Source: a virus
IMG/VR virus record: IMGVR_UViG_3300046466_000204
Span: 1 to 43,605 of that record
DNA length: 43,605 nucleotides
Direction: 5' to 3' (one strand)
Shown: one piece after another, positions 21,166 to 30,096 of the stretch
Numbering within the stretch: position 1 is the stretch's first letter
Layout: each line of letters starts with the position of its first letter
Position numbers and translations under genes: made by a program
Notes under the pieces: model-generated
What the model was told of the DNA's origin: nothing
The model's database searches: none
The model's input: the letters and a program-made list of their open reading frames with translations, nothing else

Positions 21166-24018
21166 TCATCGGGCATTACTATATTTCTGAGGTTGGTCAG
21201 CAAAAGCGATATATATGAAACTGCCGCCAGTGTCATTCCATGAAGTTGATGTTGTGCGTAACTTAAAACCATTAGATAAAAAATCTAACCTTACATTTTC
21301 ATCTTCTGCTTGCGTTATATTTGGGAAAAGAGAATGGGTTAGGCCATTATAATATGTTTCATCATCATAAGATATGACCCAGTTTCTTACTGTATTCTCT
21401 TTCAAAAGAACGAAAACTGGCCTGAAACCCAAATGGACGTATGAGCCATCTGTGCCGCCCCCACCAGTGTATTCTCCGCATTTCAGGAATCCGTCAACAT
21501 TTTTGAAACAATACCCGACATAGGTTCTTCCAGTGCCATTTACATAGTTCATGCTAGAGCTAGTGCCTCTACCCAATTTGAAACCTACTGATGTTAGCTC
21601 TTCAGGATTCCCATAAGCTAATGTACTAGATCCATTGGTAGCCGCCGCTGTTGCATTTAGCCTCAATATATTAGCGGTATCAGATGCAATAGCTGAATGT
21701 AAAAATAACCAAGGGCTGGTTACAATGGTTCTAGATTTTGTTATGACGCAATCAATTGTTCCACCAAGCCCATGCGGGATAATGGTGTTTTCAACATTGT
21801 TCCCTGTCCATGTGGCAATACTAAACCCAGCCTCAACATTTGCTGATACCGTTGCAATCAAAGTGCCATCAAAATTTGTTGAGCCATGAGTTGAGTTTGT
21901 GTTTATCTGTCCACCCATGCCAGCGTGTGCGCTACATTGATAATAAAGAGTTGGCGCACTAGCCGCGAGTATTATTGTGACTGTTGCACCCGCTGAACCC
22001 GCCGTGCCGCTTGTCGTTACTCCTGTTGTGTATTCTCCGCCAGACTTATCTGCCGCTGTGTAAAACCTGAATGGGTGGCCTGAATTACTGCTATCTGATT
22101 GGTCAAAGGTGTATGTGCCGCCTTCTTGCAAATCTAAGGTTACTGCACTGGCGGCATATGTCGTATCATCCGCACTGTTTCTAAATCTGTACTTGTTGCC
22201 GCTATCACTTACCACAACCACCTTATATGTCTTGGTTGGAGAATCACCGCCAAGTTTCCAATTCCAAGCAACCATCGTCTTTCCGCTTGTATTCAAATCT
22301 CCTTGAGAACCTAAAGTAAAGCTGTCAGACCCCACCGCTGTTATGCTATCAGCCCTAGTTGATTCCACGACATCATCGTTAGTAACAAGACGCTGACCAA
22401 AACCACGCACAGAATCATGCAAAGCGTGTGAAAAAGTATCATTTCTCGTTTTCCCCCATAAAAATGCGGTCTTAAACCCAACTCCAGTAACTTCTTGTGT
22501 TCCACTGTTGCCAGTGTACAACACCGTGTTGAAATGATTAGAACCATCAATGATAGAAGGCTCTGGGAGAGAAGCAGATGCTAAAGATAAAAACCCAGAC
22601 GGAACCGCATAATAAAAGTCGCCCACACCATTTGCATCAGATGCACCCGCAGAGCCACTTGTTTTATTGCCAGCAAATGAACTGTCTTGACCAAAGTTAA
22701 GAATTTGAAAGTTGCCACCATTGGGACCAAACCAAGGCATTAATGTTTCGCCTTGCATTGCCGCTGGAATAGCATAGCCGCCACTACCCCCAGCGGGGTC
22801 TCCACTATTTTCCCAAGTACCCCCATCTGCCCTGAAATGAAATATGTTGTTCTCAAGGTCAATGGCAAAGCTAAATAGATATGCGGTACTATTATACCGA
22901 TTTGTTGTAGTTCCTATTGCTGAATTAAGGTAATAAACTGAAGCACCTTGCTGTAATGCCATAGACCCAGCCGTGTTATAAACACTCATCCCATGAGCAA
23001 ATACGTTTGGCTTACAAATTCCAACAGCCCAATAAGAACTATCTCGCCTGTTTGAGTAGACCTCAAAGTAATACTTGCCGCCAGTCTCCATACCCATAGA
23101 TGACAAGTAATTGTAATAATTAACGCCGCTACCAGTGACCTTTAAGTTACCTTCAGTAAATGTGTTATTACTTTGACTTGATAATGGATTACCAACAGCA
23201 AAATTATTAGTTGGGCTATCTGGTACGACATCGTGGGCTGAAAAATTATTTGCTGTAAAATCATTTGTATTAGAGCTTTCGTCATCACCGATTGCGCTGG
23301 AATCATCAAAAGGTAGGTAGAAGCCGTTGTTCCCAAATGTCAAACCGCTGGAATCTTTTGCGACCCAAACACCCTCAGTCGTCTCGCCAAAGTTACTTGC
23401 ATCGTAAGCTGTACCGTCAATAAAAACTACTTCAGCTAGGTAGCCGCCTATATGTTCATCGGCATCAGTCCTACCTTCCCCAATCCTAAGAGTTTTACCA
23501 CTGACTTGAAAAGAAGGAATATGATTTAATGATGGGTTAGTATTGCTGCCAGAGGTGTTGATAGTCTGTCGAGTGCCATTAACATATATTTTTATTCTAT
23601 CAGCGGCTGTTGAGTCTGTACTATCGTAACTAACAACAAAATGATAAAAACTAGACACATCCCTATAAAACGCATTTGTATACAAAAACATATGCGCTGC
23701 GCTTGCACCGTTGTCTTGTTTAACTATAAGTTCATGGTAGTGGTCAGTACCATAACGCATAAAAGCGATTGAAAAGCCATCTGAATTTGGAGACCCAGAA
23801 TAAAAAATTGTCCTGTAGCTAGTGCTCGTATCACTAACAACATCAGACTTTTTCATCCACCACGACCATGTTGCCTTTTTGCCATCACTTGGACTACCTG
23901 CTGTTCGGGTTAAATTTGTGCTGCTTGCAATGTCAAAGCGCAAAGACTGATTAATTAGATAGTTATAAAAAGGGGGGTTGGCATTATATAGCCAAGGATT
24001 ACCAAACACTCCTGACAT
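21166..24018 (-). CDS. Large tail fibre with lectin-like and cupredoxin-like domains (E)
   Basis: The 950-residue protein is the largest fibre. Residues about 25-215 form a LamG/concanavalin-like domain (RFDIASSTNLTRT; IKIYVNGTRQTINTSG; HIGGYLAEVVFIDGTAYDAS). About 290-440 is a SPRY-like domain (GKYYFEVYSNRRDSSYWAVG). A segment with SSNSGHPFRFYTAADKSG and then PTLYYQCSAHAGMGGQINT carries the cupredoxin ligand set His, Cys, His, Met. The C-terminal 250 residues are beta-rich with a repeated AFKxGF-like pattern (TSVGFKLGRGTSSSMNYVNG; FLSNGFKLRTTS). Sugar binding on the cell surface is likely. Confidence 0.8.
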   Translation of the reverse strand: MSGVFGNPWLYNANPPFYNYLINQSLRFDIASSTNLTRTAGSPSDGKKATWSWWMKKSDVVSDTSTSYRTIFYSGSPNSDGFSIAFMRYGTDHYHELIVKQDNGASAAHMFLYTNAFYRDVSSFYHFVVSYDSTDSTAADRIKIYVNGTRQTINTSGSNTNPSLNHIPSFQVSGKTLRIGEGRTDADEHIGGYLAEVVFIDGTAYDASNFGETTEGVWVAKDSSGLTFGNNGFYLPFDDSSAIGDDESSNTNDFTANNFSAHDVVPDSPTNNFAVGNPLSSQSNNTFTEGNLKVTGSGVNYYNYLSSMGMETGGKYYFEVYSNRRDSSYWAVGICKPNVFAHGMSVYNTAGSMALQQGASVYYLNSAIGTTTNRYNSTAYLFSFAIDLENNIFHFRADGGTWENSGDPAGGSGGYAIPAAMQGETLMPWFGPNGGNFQILNFGQDSSFAGNKTSGSAGASDANGVGDFYYAVPSGFLSLASASLPEPSIIDGSNHFNTVLYTGNSGTQEVTGVGFKTAFLWGKTRNDTFSHALHDSVRGFGQRLVTNDDVVESTRADSITAVGSDSFTLGSQGDLNTSGKTMVAWNWKLGGDSPTKTYKVVVVSDSGNKYRFRNSADDTTYAASAVTLDLQEGGTYTFDQSDSSNSGHPFRFYTAADKSGGEYTTGVTTSGTAGSAGATVTIILAASAPTLYYQCSAHAGMGGQINTNSTHGSTNFDGTLIATVSANVEAGFSIATWTGNNVENTIIPHGLGGTIDCVITKSRTIVTSPWLFLHSAIASDTANILRLNATAAATNGSSTLAYGNPEELTSVGFKLGRGTSSSMNYVNGTGRTYVGYCFKNVDGFLKCGEYTGGGGTDGSYVHLGFRPVFVLLKENTVRNWVISYDDETYYNGLTHSLFPNITQAEDENVRLDFLSNGFKLRTTSTSWNDTGGSFIYIAFADQPQKYSNAR

Positions 24019-24026
24019 ATTGCCTC

Positions 24027-24689
24027 CTAACTAAATGCGAGTTGGGGCGTTCCCAAAAGTATCTTATTGCTGGCCTGAACTGCATATGGAACCAAATCAA
24101 CCGCATTAGCCACTGTAGAGAGCGTTAGAGCAGTATCAGCGGGTGTTATGTAGTCACTAGCAGGGCTGACACTTCTACTGCCTGTTCCGTCTTGTATGAA
24201 GATTATGAACCCTGTTTGACCCACCGCCTCAGTTGTTGGGTTGGCAAGACTGATACTTGCTGCCCCTAACGTAAGAATGAAATTTTGAAACGTATCAAAA
24301 TCAAGGGTTGTTGTGCTACTGATTGAGGCGGTTTGCGTATTGCCCTGCATGGCCTTACTAAATGTTGCATCACCCGCAAATGTCACCCCGCCGCCAAATG
24401 TGGTGGGGCTTGTTATGTTTGCTGGCAACGTGATGCTCTGTTGAGCCTTGCTTTGAAACACCACATAGAAATCATCTGTGGATGCAACTGTGCCTGTCAT
24501 GGTCATAGTTGTGCCTGATACTGTATAGGCTACATTCGGCTCTTGACGGACGTTTTCTACAAAAACCTCAACCTCATTGGCATTTGCCACAGCGTGGTCA
24601 AGGGTAAAACCTGTGCCGCTTTGCCCTGTGAGGTCTTGGTAAGAAACCGCGCTAAATGATTTGGCAAGAATGTTCCCCAGATATGGCAT
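24027..24689 (-). CDS. Fibre-like structural protein with T7-type N-terminus
   Basis: From ATG 24689, which overlaps the preceding stop (TAATG), 220 residues: MPYLGNILAKSFSAVSYQDL then TGFTLDHAVANANEVEVFVE, a fibre N-terminal pattern also present in fibre B (MPYLG, and a domain like its VDVYLNGV repeat). The middle has FGGGVTFAGDATFSKAMQGN and the C-terminal part TGFIIFIQDGTGSRSVSPAS, a common marine-phage fibre/tail domain. A tail fibre or baseplate linker is the likely role. Confidence 0.7.
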   Translation of the reverse strand: MPYLGNILAKSFSAVSYQDLTGQSGTGFTLDHAVANANEVEVFVENVRQEPNVAYTVSGTTMTMTGTVASTDDFYVVFQSKAQQSITLPANITSPTTFGGGVTFAGDATFSKAMQGNTQTASISSTTTLDFDTFQNFILTLGAASISLANPTTEAVGQTGFIIFIQDGTGSRSVSPASDYITPADTALTLSTVANAVDLVPYAVQASNKILLGTPQLAFS

Positions 24690-25015
24690 TAGGTTATCTC
24701 CATATACGACCAATAAGCATTTAGCGAATTAGCTGTATCACATGATAACTGTATAGCATCCCCGCTTTTCATAACAATCTTATTGCCGCCGAAATATTCT
24801 AATGATGAACCCGCTGGAACTGGAATGTCTTTCATGGTGCTTATACCGTTAAAAGAAAGCGTAACCAAAACCTGTGATGAGCCAACATTTGAGAACAACA
24901 ACCCAATGCCAACAGTTTTAGTGGTGACTGTGGTTGGGCAAGTGTAGAGGGTGAACGCAGTATTAGCTGGCAAAGTCGAGCCGTCTAATATTGCTCTATC
25001 AAAATTATTTGCCAT
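24689..25015 (-). CDS. Small beta-rich virion protein candidate
   Basis: The 108-residue protein has DGSTLPANTAFTLYTCPTTV and IPVPAGSSLEYFGGNKIVMK, ending NAYWSYMEIT; a compact beta-sandwich with strand repeats. I recall similar small proteins between fibre genes in marine phages. Likely a tip decoration or fibre adaptor. It overlaps the next gene by one base. Confidence 0.6.
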   Translation of the reverse strand: MANNFDRAILDGSTLPANTAFTLYTCPTTVTTKTVGIGLLFSNVGSSQVLVTLSFNGISTMKDIPVPAGSSLEYFGGNKIVMKSGDAIQLSCDTANSLNAYWSYMEIT

Positions 25016-25027
25016 GCGCTTACCCCT

Positions 25028-25495
25028 TTACGCTACATCGTCAATCAACGCCGCCACTATTGCAGTCACAGAAGCGTCACCAGCCGAATCAATATCAGCC
25101 GACACAGCGTGTAAGTTCCCCACAGTAGTATTTGGGCATCTAATAGTGAATGTTTGGCTTGGTCCTATAAATATACCATCAACTAGGTCATAAGCGGCTG
25201 TACCACCATCCAGACAAATAACAATGCCATCTGCGGTACTTTGGTTCTGTATCATCAAGAACTTTACTTTGTCACTGGTTGTTATAGCTGTTGGGGCTGT
25301 TGCCGCCGCAACCGCTGTGTAATCTAAAAACGAACCAGCGATTAAATCACCGCTTGTTGTGGTGATGGTTGATAGTTTGTAATACCATTTATCATTGGCA
25401 TCCGCTGGCGCAACACTGAGGTTGCCAGAGAATGTTTGGGCTATCTCATCAGGCAATGCTGTAACTGATAGCGATACTAAAGCGTCATCTGCCAT
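25028..25495 (-). CDS. Virion structural protein candidate
   Basis: The 155-residue protein (ALVSLSVTALPDEIAQTFSG; KVKFLMIQNQSTADGIVICL; GIFIGPSQTFTIRCPNTTVG) is beta-rich with few charged residues, as for tail or capsid decoration. No family recognised. It lies between J-like and fibre genes. Confidence 0.6.
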   Translation of the reverse strand: MADDALVSLSVTALPDEIAQTFSGNLSVAPADANDKWYYKLSTITTTSGDLIAGSFLDYTAVAAATAPTAITTSDKVKFLMIQNQSTADGIVICLDGGTAAYDLVDGIFIGPSQTFTIRCPNTTVGNLHAVSADIDSAGDASVTAIVAALIDDVA

Positions 25496-25505
25496 TTTTC
25501 TCTCC

Positions 25506-25790
25506 TTATCCTAGCGCAATCGCTATGGCTGTTGGGTCTTCTGCACCCGCAACGGCTGTCACAGTGTTTGTAGTCTGGTCAAATGTAAAAAGGTCAAGCC
25601 ATGCACCATTTGATGAATCCCTAATCTTCAATATATCTGTAGTTGTATCATACCACAGTTCATAAGCATAGGGCGTTGATGGCTGGTTAGCCCCAGAGTT
25701 CAATGACACTATAGCATCCAGAACATTATTTATATCCGTTCTGGTGGCGGGGAATGTTTGATTGGCTATGTTGTAATCGTGCTGTGCCAT
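25506..25790 (-). CDS. Small tail-region protein
   Basis: A 94-residue protein with QHDYNIANQTFPATRTDINN and a middle part PSTPYAYELWYDTTTDILKI. The segment YELWYDTTTxxLKIRxxxxGxW is a frequent element of tail fibre N-termini in marine phages, here as a separate small protein. It lies directly after the J-like gene and may connect fibres to it. Confidence 0.62.
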   Translation of the reverse strand: MAQHDYNIANQTFPATRTDINNVLDAIVSLNSGANQPSTPYAYELWYDTTTDILKIRDSSNGAWLDLFTFDQTTNTVTAVAGAEDPTAIAIALG

Positions 25791-25798
25791 GCTTGCTC

Positions 25799-28648
25799 CT
25801 ATGCGCTTATCTTGCCGTGACCCTGTGCTACATAATCAAATGTTCTGTCCACAATAGTTCCATTTGATTCCTTGAATGTAATAGTAAACCCTGTGGTTGT
25901 CTTGTTGGTTACTTGATAGAACTCGCCACTATTCATATTCTGTCCCATGATTGTTATACCATCAATAGAGCCAAATGCTGTAGGGAATGTTATGACCTTG
26001 CCGCTTCCTGATGTTCCGCTGGCTAGGTTGCCTTGTGATTCTGCGCGCTTTTCTAGCGATAGATTTACCTGTAAAGCAGAGACAACAGGCGTGTCATCAA
26101 TATCTATTGTGTTCATCTTCAATCTAAACTTGAAGCCCCTCGCTGAATAATCTCCAGCCACCACTCTTGAGAACGCGCTGAACGTAGCTGAACCGCTGGT
26201 AGGGTCATCATCTGTGGTTGCTATTTGCAATTCACAATCTGTTGTTCCCTGAGAGGCTGGCTTGACTACATCATATTGGCGGCGCGTTTGCGTAATATTG
26301 AAAGACACCCTAGAGGTTTGCTTGGCGGTTAAATCAACCACGCTGTCAAAGTCATAAAAACCTTCTGTTGCAACAACGCCATCCACACCGCCATCAAACA
26401 ATCCATCAGCATCATCGAACAGGCCAGAGCCGCTATCAAATAAAATAGTTGTCTCAAGAACAAGCACATCTTCATCTGATGGTTTGATTACATTAGTCTT
26501 AACCCCTGCAAATGATGGGTTTTGTGTATTGGTTGCAACCACTTTGAAATTAGCCGAAACAGGAGCTTCATCAATAATCCCTATGGTCTGGGCGGCTACG
26601 GCTGAATTGTTACCGTACTTATCAACCGCCACACAGAAATATGTACCCTCTAAGGCTGGCACTATAACGCTGTTGGCTGGCCTTGATACCTTTTGCGCTA
26701 TGGTTATGCCGCTTGAGAAGTCACCCCCGCTTGTGACCCCTTGGTGGCGTATTACATAGTGAGATAAATCTGCATCCGTCACTGGTGTCCATGTAAGAAG
26801 CGCATTAGACCCCAAATAGTCTAGGGTGAAATCAGCAACAGTAGATGGCGCAGTGCCAGCCTTTCCAGCAATCGTGTGTTCTATAGTCGTGTAGCCTGAT
26901 TTTGTTTGAAATGTGCTTATTGACCTAGCGCGAATTTCATATGTTGTATTATCTTCAACATTAACCAGTTCGTATATTCCAGCTTTTTGAGTGCCTAATG
27001 CGGTAAATGTGGCGTCTCCCTTTACCCTAGCCTCAACTTCAAATTGATTTGCATAAACGCTTGGTGAGCTTACATTTATTTGCAAGGTTGTGATTGCGCC
27101 TTGCTGGAATGTTTGAACAATGTCTGTTGCTGTTACTATTGGTGCAGGGATTACAAATGGGTCAGGAAGCGTTGAATTATCTTCTTGGAAGGTAGTTTCT
27201 TCAGCGTTCCAATCATATACCGCGCTGTTGGTTTCTCTTAACGTAACGTCAACCCCTAAATCCAGACCACCCACAACAGCAATGTTCCATTCAGCGACTT
27301 CAAAAACCTTACTGCTAAAGCCATATCTTGGTAGCGTAACATAACAAGTATCACCAATTGCTAAGTTAAATCCTTTCATAGAAAGTTGACATTGCAGAAC
27401 TACCTGTTGCCTATTTCTATAAAGAACTATCTTGGCAAGACGCTGTGCGCGAGGTGAGTTTGTTGTGTAGGGCAAATCATAATCTAAGTAACGTGTCTCG
27501 CCGTTGTCCTCAGAAACAAAGGTGCTTGATGTAATAAATGGATAATCAGTTGGAATGAAGCCATTTGATTCTGGAGAGTAAACGCCTTTAACTGAATTAT
27601 AGTTTTCCATCTGACTTTGAGTTGCCGCCAGTTGTATTGGTCCGTGAAAATCATCTTGAGTGAGAGTGATAGCTGGAGTTCTGTATTCTGCAACCAGCAA
27701 GCGAAACTTGCCGTTGGTGTAAGTTAATATGCCGCCACATGATGTGAGCATATTCTCAATAATCTTTTTTGGTGCGCTGTTTGTTTGAAATGTGCCGTCA
27801 AGCGTGTATCTCTTTTGCGTAGTGCCATCAGCTAATGTTACATTCTCATCACAAGTGTTTGCCGCCGCAATAAAAGATGTGTCATCTATTTCATCTGCGC
27901 TACAGGCCAACCCATATCTAGTGTCAGTCAAAAAGTCTCTAATGCAAAGAGCCGCATTGTTTGAATACGCTGTGCTTGAATCACGCGGGTCAAAGACCTT
28001 TTTCCCCTCAATTACGGCTGATATATTTGGCAACCCCTGCGGGAACGCTTCAGCATTATAGTTTAACCGACAATACAAATACGCAATGCCACGCAATCTA
28101 TGGTCAGTTGTCCACGCTTTTATTCTTTGCGTTAAAAGGGTGTCTGCGGTTTGGTCATCTGCGCCATTATGAATGTTAATCTCTACAAGATTAGTGCTTC
28201 CATCCATAAACCTTGCTGGGGCGGATACTTTATGCCCTGTCATGGTGACTGTATCTTCGTCAATCCTGAAGCTAACAAAACTATTTATCTCATGTGTTAC
28301 CAGAGAAATAATTAAATGCAACTCACTATCTGAATTAGTCGTTTCTACAAAAGATAGCACACCAGATACGCGAACCTTGCCGTATGCGACCCTGCGAGGC
28401 TGCGCTGGCTGCTTAATCATCTGTGTGCGGGATGAAGCCTCACTAACATAATCACCATAACCCCCCATGTTGGGCATATCTGGCTTCGGTGATAACGCTG
28501 ATAAAGCGGCACTTGCAGCGGCATAAACAGCTATGCTTGCAAGGTATCCCATGCCAGCAATAGGACCAGCAATAACGACAACAGCAATCGCAGCAACGAT
28601 AGTTGTTATATTTGTTAGTGCTTTAAAAAATGACTTAAAGAAACCCAT
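25799..28648 (-). CDS. Tail tip / host specificity protein (J-like)
   Basis: From ATG 28648 (TAATG overlap with the preceding gene) 949 residues. A hydrophobic N-terminal segment (TTIVAAIAVVVIAGPIAGMG) precedes the tail-tip domain (VSEASSRTQMIKQPAQPRRV then AYGKVRVSGVLSFVETTNSD). GLPNISAVIEGKKVFDPRDS and ALCIRDFLTDTRYGLACSAD are hallmarks of phage lambda J/GTA gp15-type tail tips. After about residue 520 follow fibronectin type III-like domains (APIVTATDIVQTFQQGAITT; FTLDYLGSNALLTWTPVTDA). It closes the tail tube and contacts the host or fibres. A start at 28663 is possible but lacks support. Confidence 0.88.
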   Translation of the reverse strand: MGFFKSFFKALTNITTIVAAIAVVVIAGPIAGMGYLASIAVYAAASAALSALSPKPDMPNMGGYGDYVSEASSRTQMIKQPAQPRRVAYGKVRVSGVLSFVETTNSDSELHLIISLVTHEINSFVSFRIDEDTVTMTGHKVSAPARFMDGSTNLVEINIHNGADDQTADTLLTQRIKAWTTDHRLRGIAYLYCRLNYNAEAFPQGLPNISAVIEGKKVFDPRDSSTAYSNNAALCIRDFLTDTRYGLACSADEIDDTSFIAAANTCDENVTLADGTTQKRYTLDGTFQTNSAPKKIIENMLTSCGGILTYTNGKFRLLVAEYRTPAITLTQDDFHGPIQLAATQSQMENYNSVKGVYSPESNGFIPTDYPFITSSTFVSEDNGETRYLDYDLPYTTNSPRAQRLAKIVLYRNRQQVVLQCQLSMKGFNLAIGDTCYVTLPRYGFSSKVFEVAEWNIAVVGGLDLGVDVTLRETNSAVYDWNAEETTFQEDNSTLPDPFVIPAPIVTATDIVQTFQQGAITTLQINVSSPSVYANQFEVEARVKGDATFTALGTQKAGIYELVNVEDNTTYEIRARSISTFQTKSGYTTIEHTIAGKAGTAPSTVADFTLDYLGSNALLTWTPVTDADLSHYVIRHQGVTSGGDFSSGITIAQKVSRPANSVIVPALEGTYFCVAVDKYGNNSAVAAQTIGIIDEAPVSANFKVVATNTQNPSFAGVKTNVIKPSDEDVLVLETTILFDSGSGLFDDADGLFDGGVDGVVATEGFYDFDSVVDLTAKQTSRVSFNITQTRRQYDVVKPASQGTTDCELQIATTDDDPTSGSATFSAFSRVVAGDYSARGFKFRLKMNTIDIDDTPVVSALQVNLSLEKRAESQGNLASGTSGSGKVITFPTAFGSIDGITIMGQNMNSGEFYQVTNKTTTGFTITFKESNGTIVDRTFDYVAQGHGKISA

Positions 28649-29208
28649 TACGGCGCACTCCACTTAATGGATTTTTCTTGAAGGCTAGATATAAAGTCTA
28701 AACCCTTATCACCCGCAAACTCTGTTTGCTGGTCAACCTGTGTATAACGCCTGACTTTTGGCCTGTTCAAATCAACCAAACGGCTTTCACAAGAGACTTG
28801 AATGTTAGCTCTCTCTCCATCATCTGATATATTCATGGTGTCCATGCGACCACTAAATAAAAGATATGGGTCAGCGACCACTGCATAGGCATCTGTGATA
28901 CTGCCTATATAGACCTTTGCGCTTCTACCTTGATAATTTTCAGTAAGGGCGGTTGCAACCAACGCTGAATCTAAGCCGTTAAAATTAACATTTAAACCAT
29001 TGGCCTGAACTGCGCCACTTTCTGTTACTGGAGATATACCCAAGATTTCACCAGTGCCTACAAAGGTTGTGCTTGCAAAAGTAATATTGCCCAGCCCTGT
29101 CCAAACTCTGACATTTGCGGCAGAAAAGGCTAAATCAACCGCAACAAACGGCCTGATATGTGATGATGTGAATACGGTGTTTAACGCATTGGTTATTCCA
29201 CGGCTCAT
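28648..29208 (-). CDS. Tail hub/assembly protein (DUF2163/GTA gp14-like vicinity)
   Basis: The 186-residue protein has SSHIRPFVAVDLAFSAANVR and VWTGLGNITFASTTFVGTGE, then ILGISPVTESGAVQANGLNV and later DPYLLFSGRMDTMNISDDGE. This pattern is familiar from conserved tail proteins encoded immediately before J-like genes, and partly recalls DUF2163-type proteins. It ends at the start of the J-like gene. A hub or adaptor to the tail tip is the likely role; family name is tentative. Confidence 0.68.
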   Translation of the reverse strand: MSRGITNALNTVFTSSHIRPFVAVDLAFSAANVRVWTGLGNITFASTTFVGTGEILGISPVTESGAVQANGLNVNFNGLDSALVATALTENYQGRSAKVYIGSITDAYAVVADPYLLFSGRMDTMNISDDGERANIQVSCESRLVDLNRPKVRRYTQVDQQTEFAGDKGLDFISSLQEKSIKWSAP

Positions 29209-29223
29209 GATGCCCCCAATACG

Positions 29224-29532
29224 CTATTTAGATTTAGCCTTTGCGCTTGGTGCAACACCGCCCACCCATGCCTCGTTGACATCTGGAGTGCCTTTGTCAT
29301 CGCCCTTTAGCGTCCCATCAGCTTTTCTAGCCCTCTCTGGGGCGGCTGTCTTAGTTTCGGTAGGTTTTACAACCTTAGTCTCTTGAGCAAGCCCACTGTC
29401 AATAAAAGCTGCGTTTCTGGCCTGTTCCCATTCTGTGTCACTAGAAAGTTCTTCACCTTCTTTATATGTGCGGGTCATTGAGCCACGTTCATTTGAAACG
29501 CCGATGCCATCTTGAATCATTATTATAGCCAT
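29224..29532 (-). CDS. Small hydrophilic protein in the head-tail region
   Basis: ATG 29532 is chosen because GGAGGG lies about five bases upstream; 102 residues. The N-terminus AIIMIQDGIGVSNERGSMTR is a small beta element, the rest is Lys/Ala/Thr-rich and probably disordered (KVVKPTETKTAAPERARKAD). It may be a head-completion or scaffold-like protein. Function unknown. Confidence 0.6.
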   Translation of the reverse strand: MAIIMIQDGIGVSNERGSMTRTYKEGEELSSDTEWEQARNAAFIDSGLAQETKVVKPTETKTAAPERARKADGTLKGDDKGTPDVNEAWVGGVAPSAKAKSK

Positions 29533-29549
29533 AAAGCCCTCCATGAAGT

Positions 29550-29587
29550 GGGGAGCAAGGTCAGTTTATACCTAAACCTTGCCCCCC
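29550..29587. other. Strong hairpin between virion genes
   Basis: GGGG-A-GCAAGGT (29550-29561) pairs with ACCTTGC-C-CCCC (29576-29587), with one A/C mismatch. On the plus strand the stem is followed by TATTTTATTT, resembling a terminator against plus-strand transcription; on the minus strand it would be a processing or attenuation hairpin after the capsid genes. Confidence 0.55.
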
Positions 29588-29595
29588 TATTTTAT

Positions 29596-30087
29596 TTAGA
29601 CGTTATGGTCAGCTTTTGCGTTATCGCCAGTGTGACGAGCATTTGCCAAAATAAACTGAGCCGAAATAGGCGTTCCATTGGAATGCGTACCTGACTTGCT
29701 TATCTTTGCGCGTACAAACTTCTTGCCGCCGATATAACCAATGCGGTCAACCAAGCCAACTGTGTCTGGGTTTCCACCAGAGCCAGCCGTACCTGTGCCA
29801 TCAAGAATCAACCAAACGCCATTGGCGGCAATTGTGCCTCCAGTGACTTCAGCTTGTGTACACTCTGAATAGGTACTAGCAGAGCCAGAACCATCATCAT
29901 CAGCGTGTTCAATGTGAATCTTGAAAAACAGGTTTGCCGCAAGGGTATCGCCCTCTGCGCCAACTTGAACAATCAACGTAGCTGATTCATAGCCTGTTGT
30001 GTCAACGTCAGTTCCATTAGCATCAGCAGTTTTAACTGCATTGATAATGGTTGTGACTTGTTTTAGGGAGTGTGTTAGGTCTGCCAT
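29596..30087 (-). CDS. Capsid-associated / head decoration protein candidate
   Basis: The 163-residue protein follows the capsid gene by 9 nt, with TIINAVKTADANGTDVDTTG, then ESATLIVQVGAEGDTLAANL and FKIHIEHADDDGSG, and RAKISKSGTHSNGTPISAQF. Proteins of this pattern are frequent next to capsid genes in marine and rhodobacter phages. A decoration or head-completion protein is likely. GAGGG lies before the start. Confidence 0.66.
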   Translation of the reverse strand: MADLTHSLKQVTTIINAVKTADANGTDVDTTGYESATLIVQVGAEGDTLAANLFFKIHIEHADDDGSGSASTYSECTQAEVTGGTIAANGVWLILDGTGTAGSGGNPDTVGLVDRIGYIGGKKFVRAKISKSGTHSNGTPISAQFILANARHTGDNAKADHNV

Positions 30088-30096
30088 GTTGCCCTC

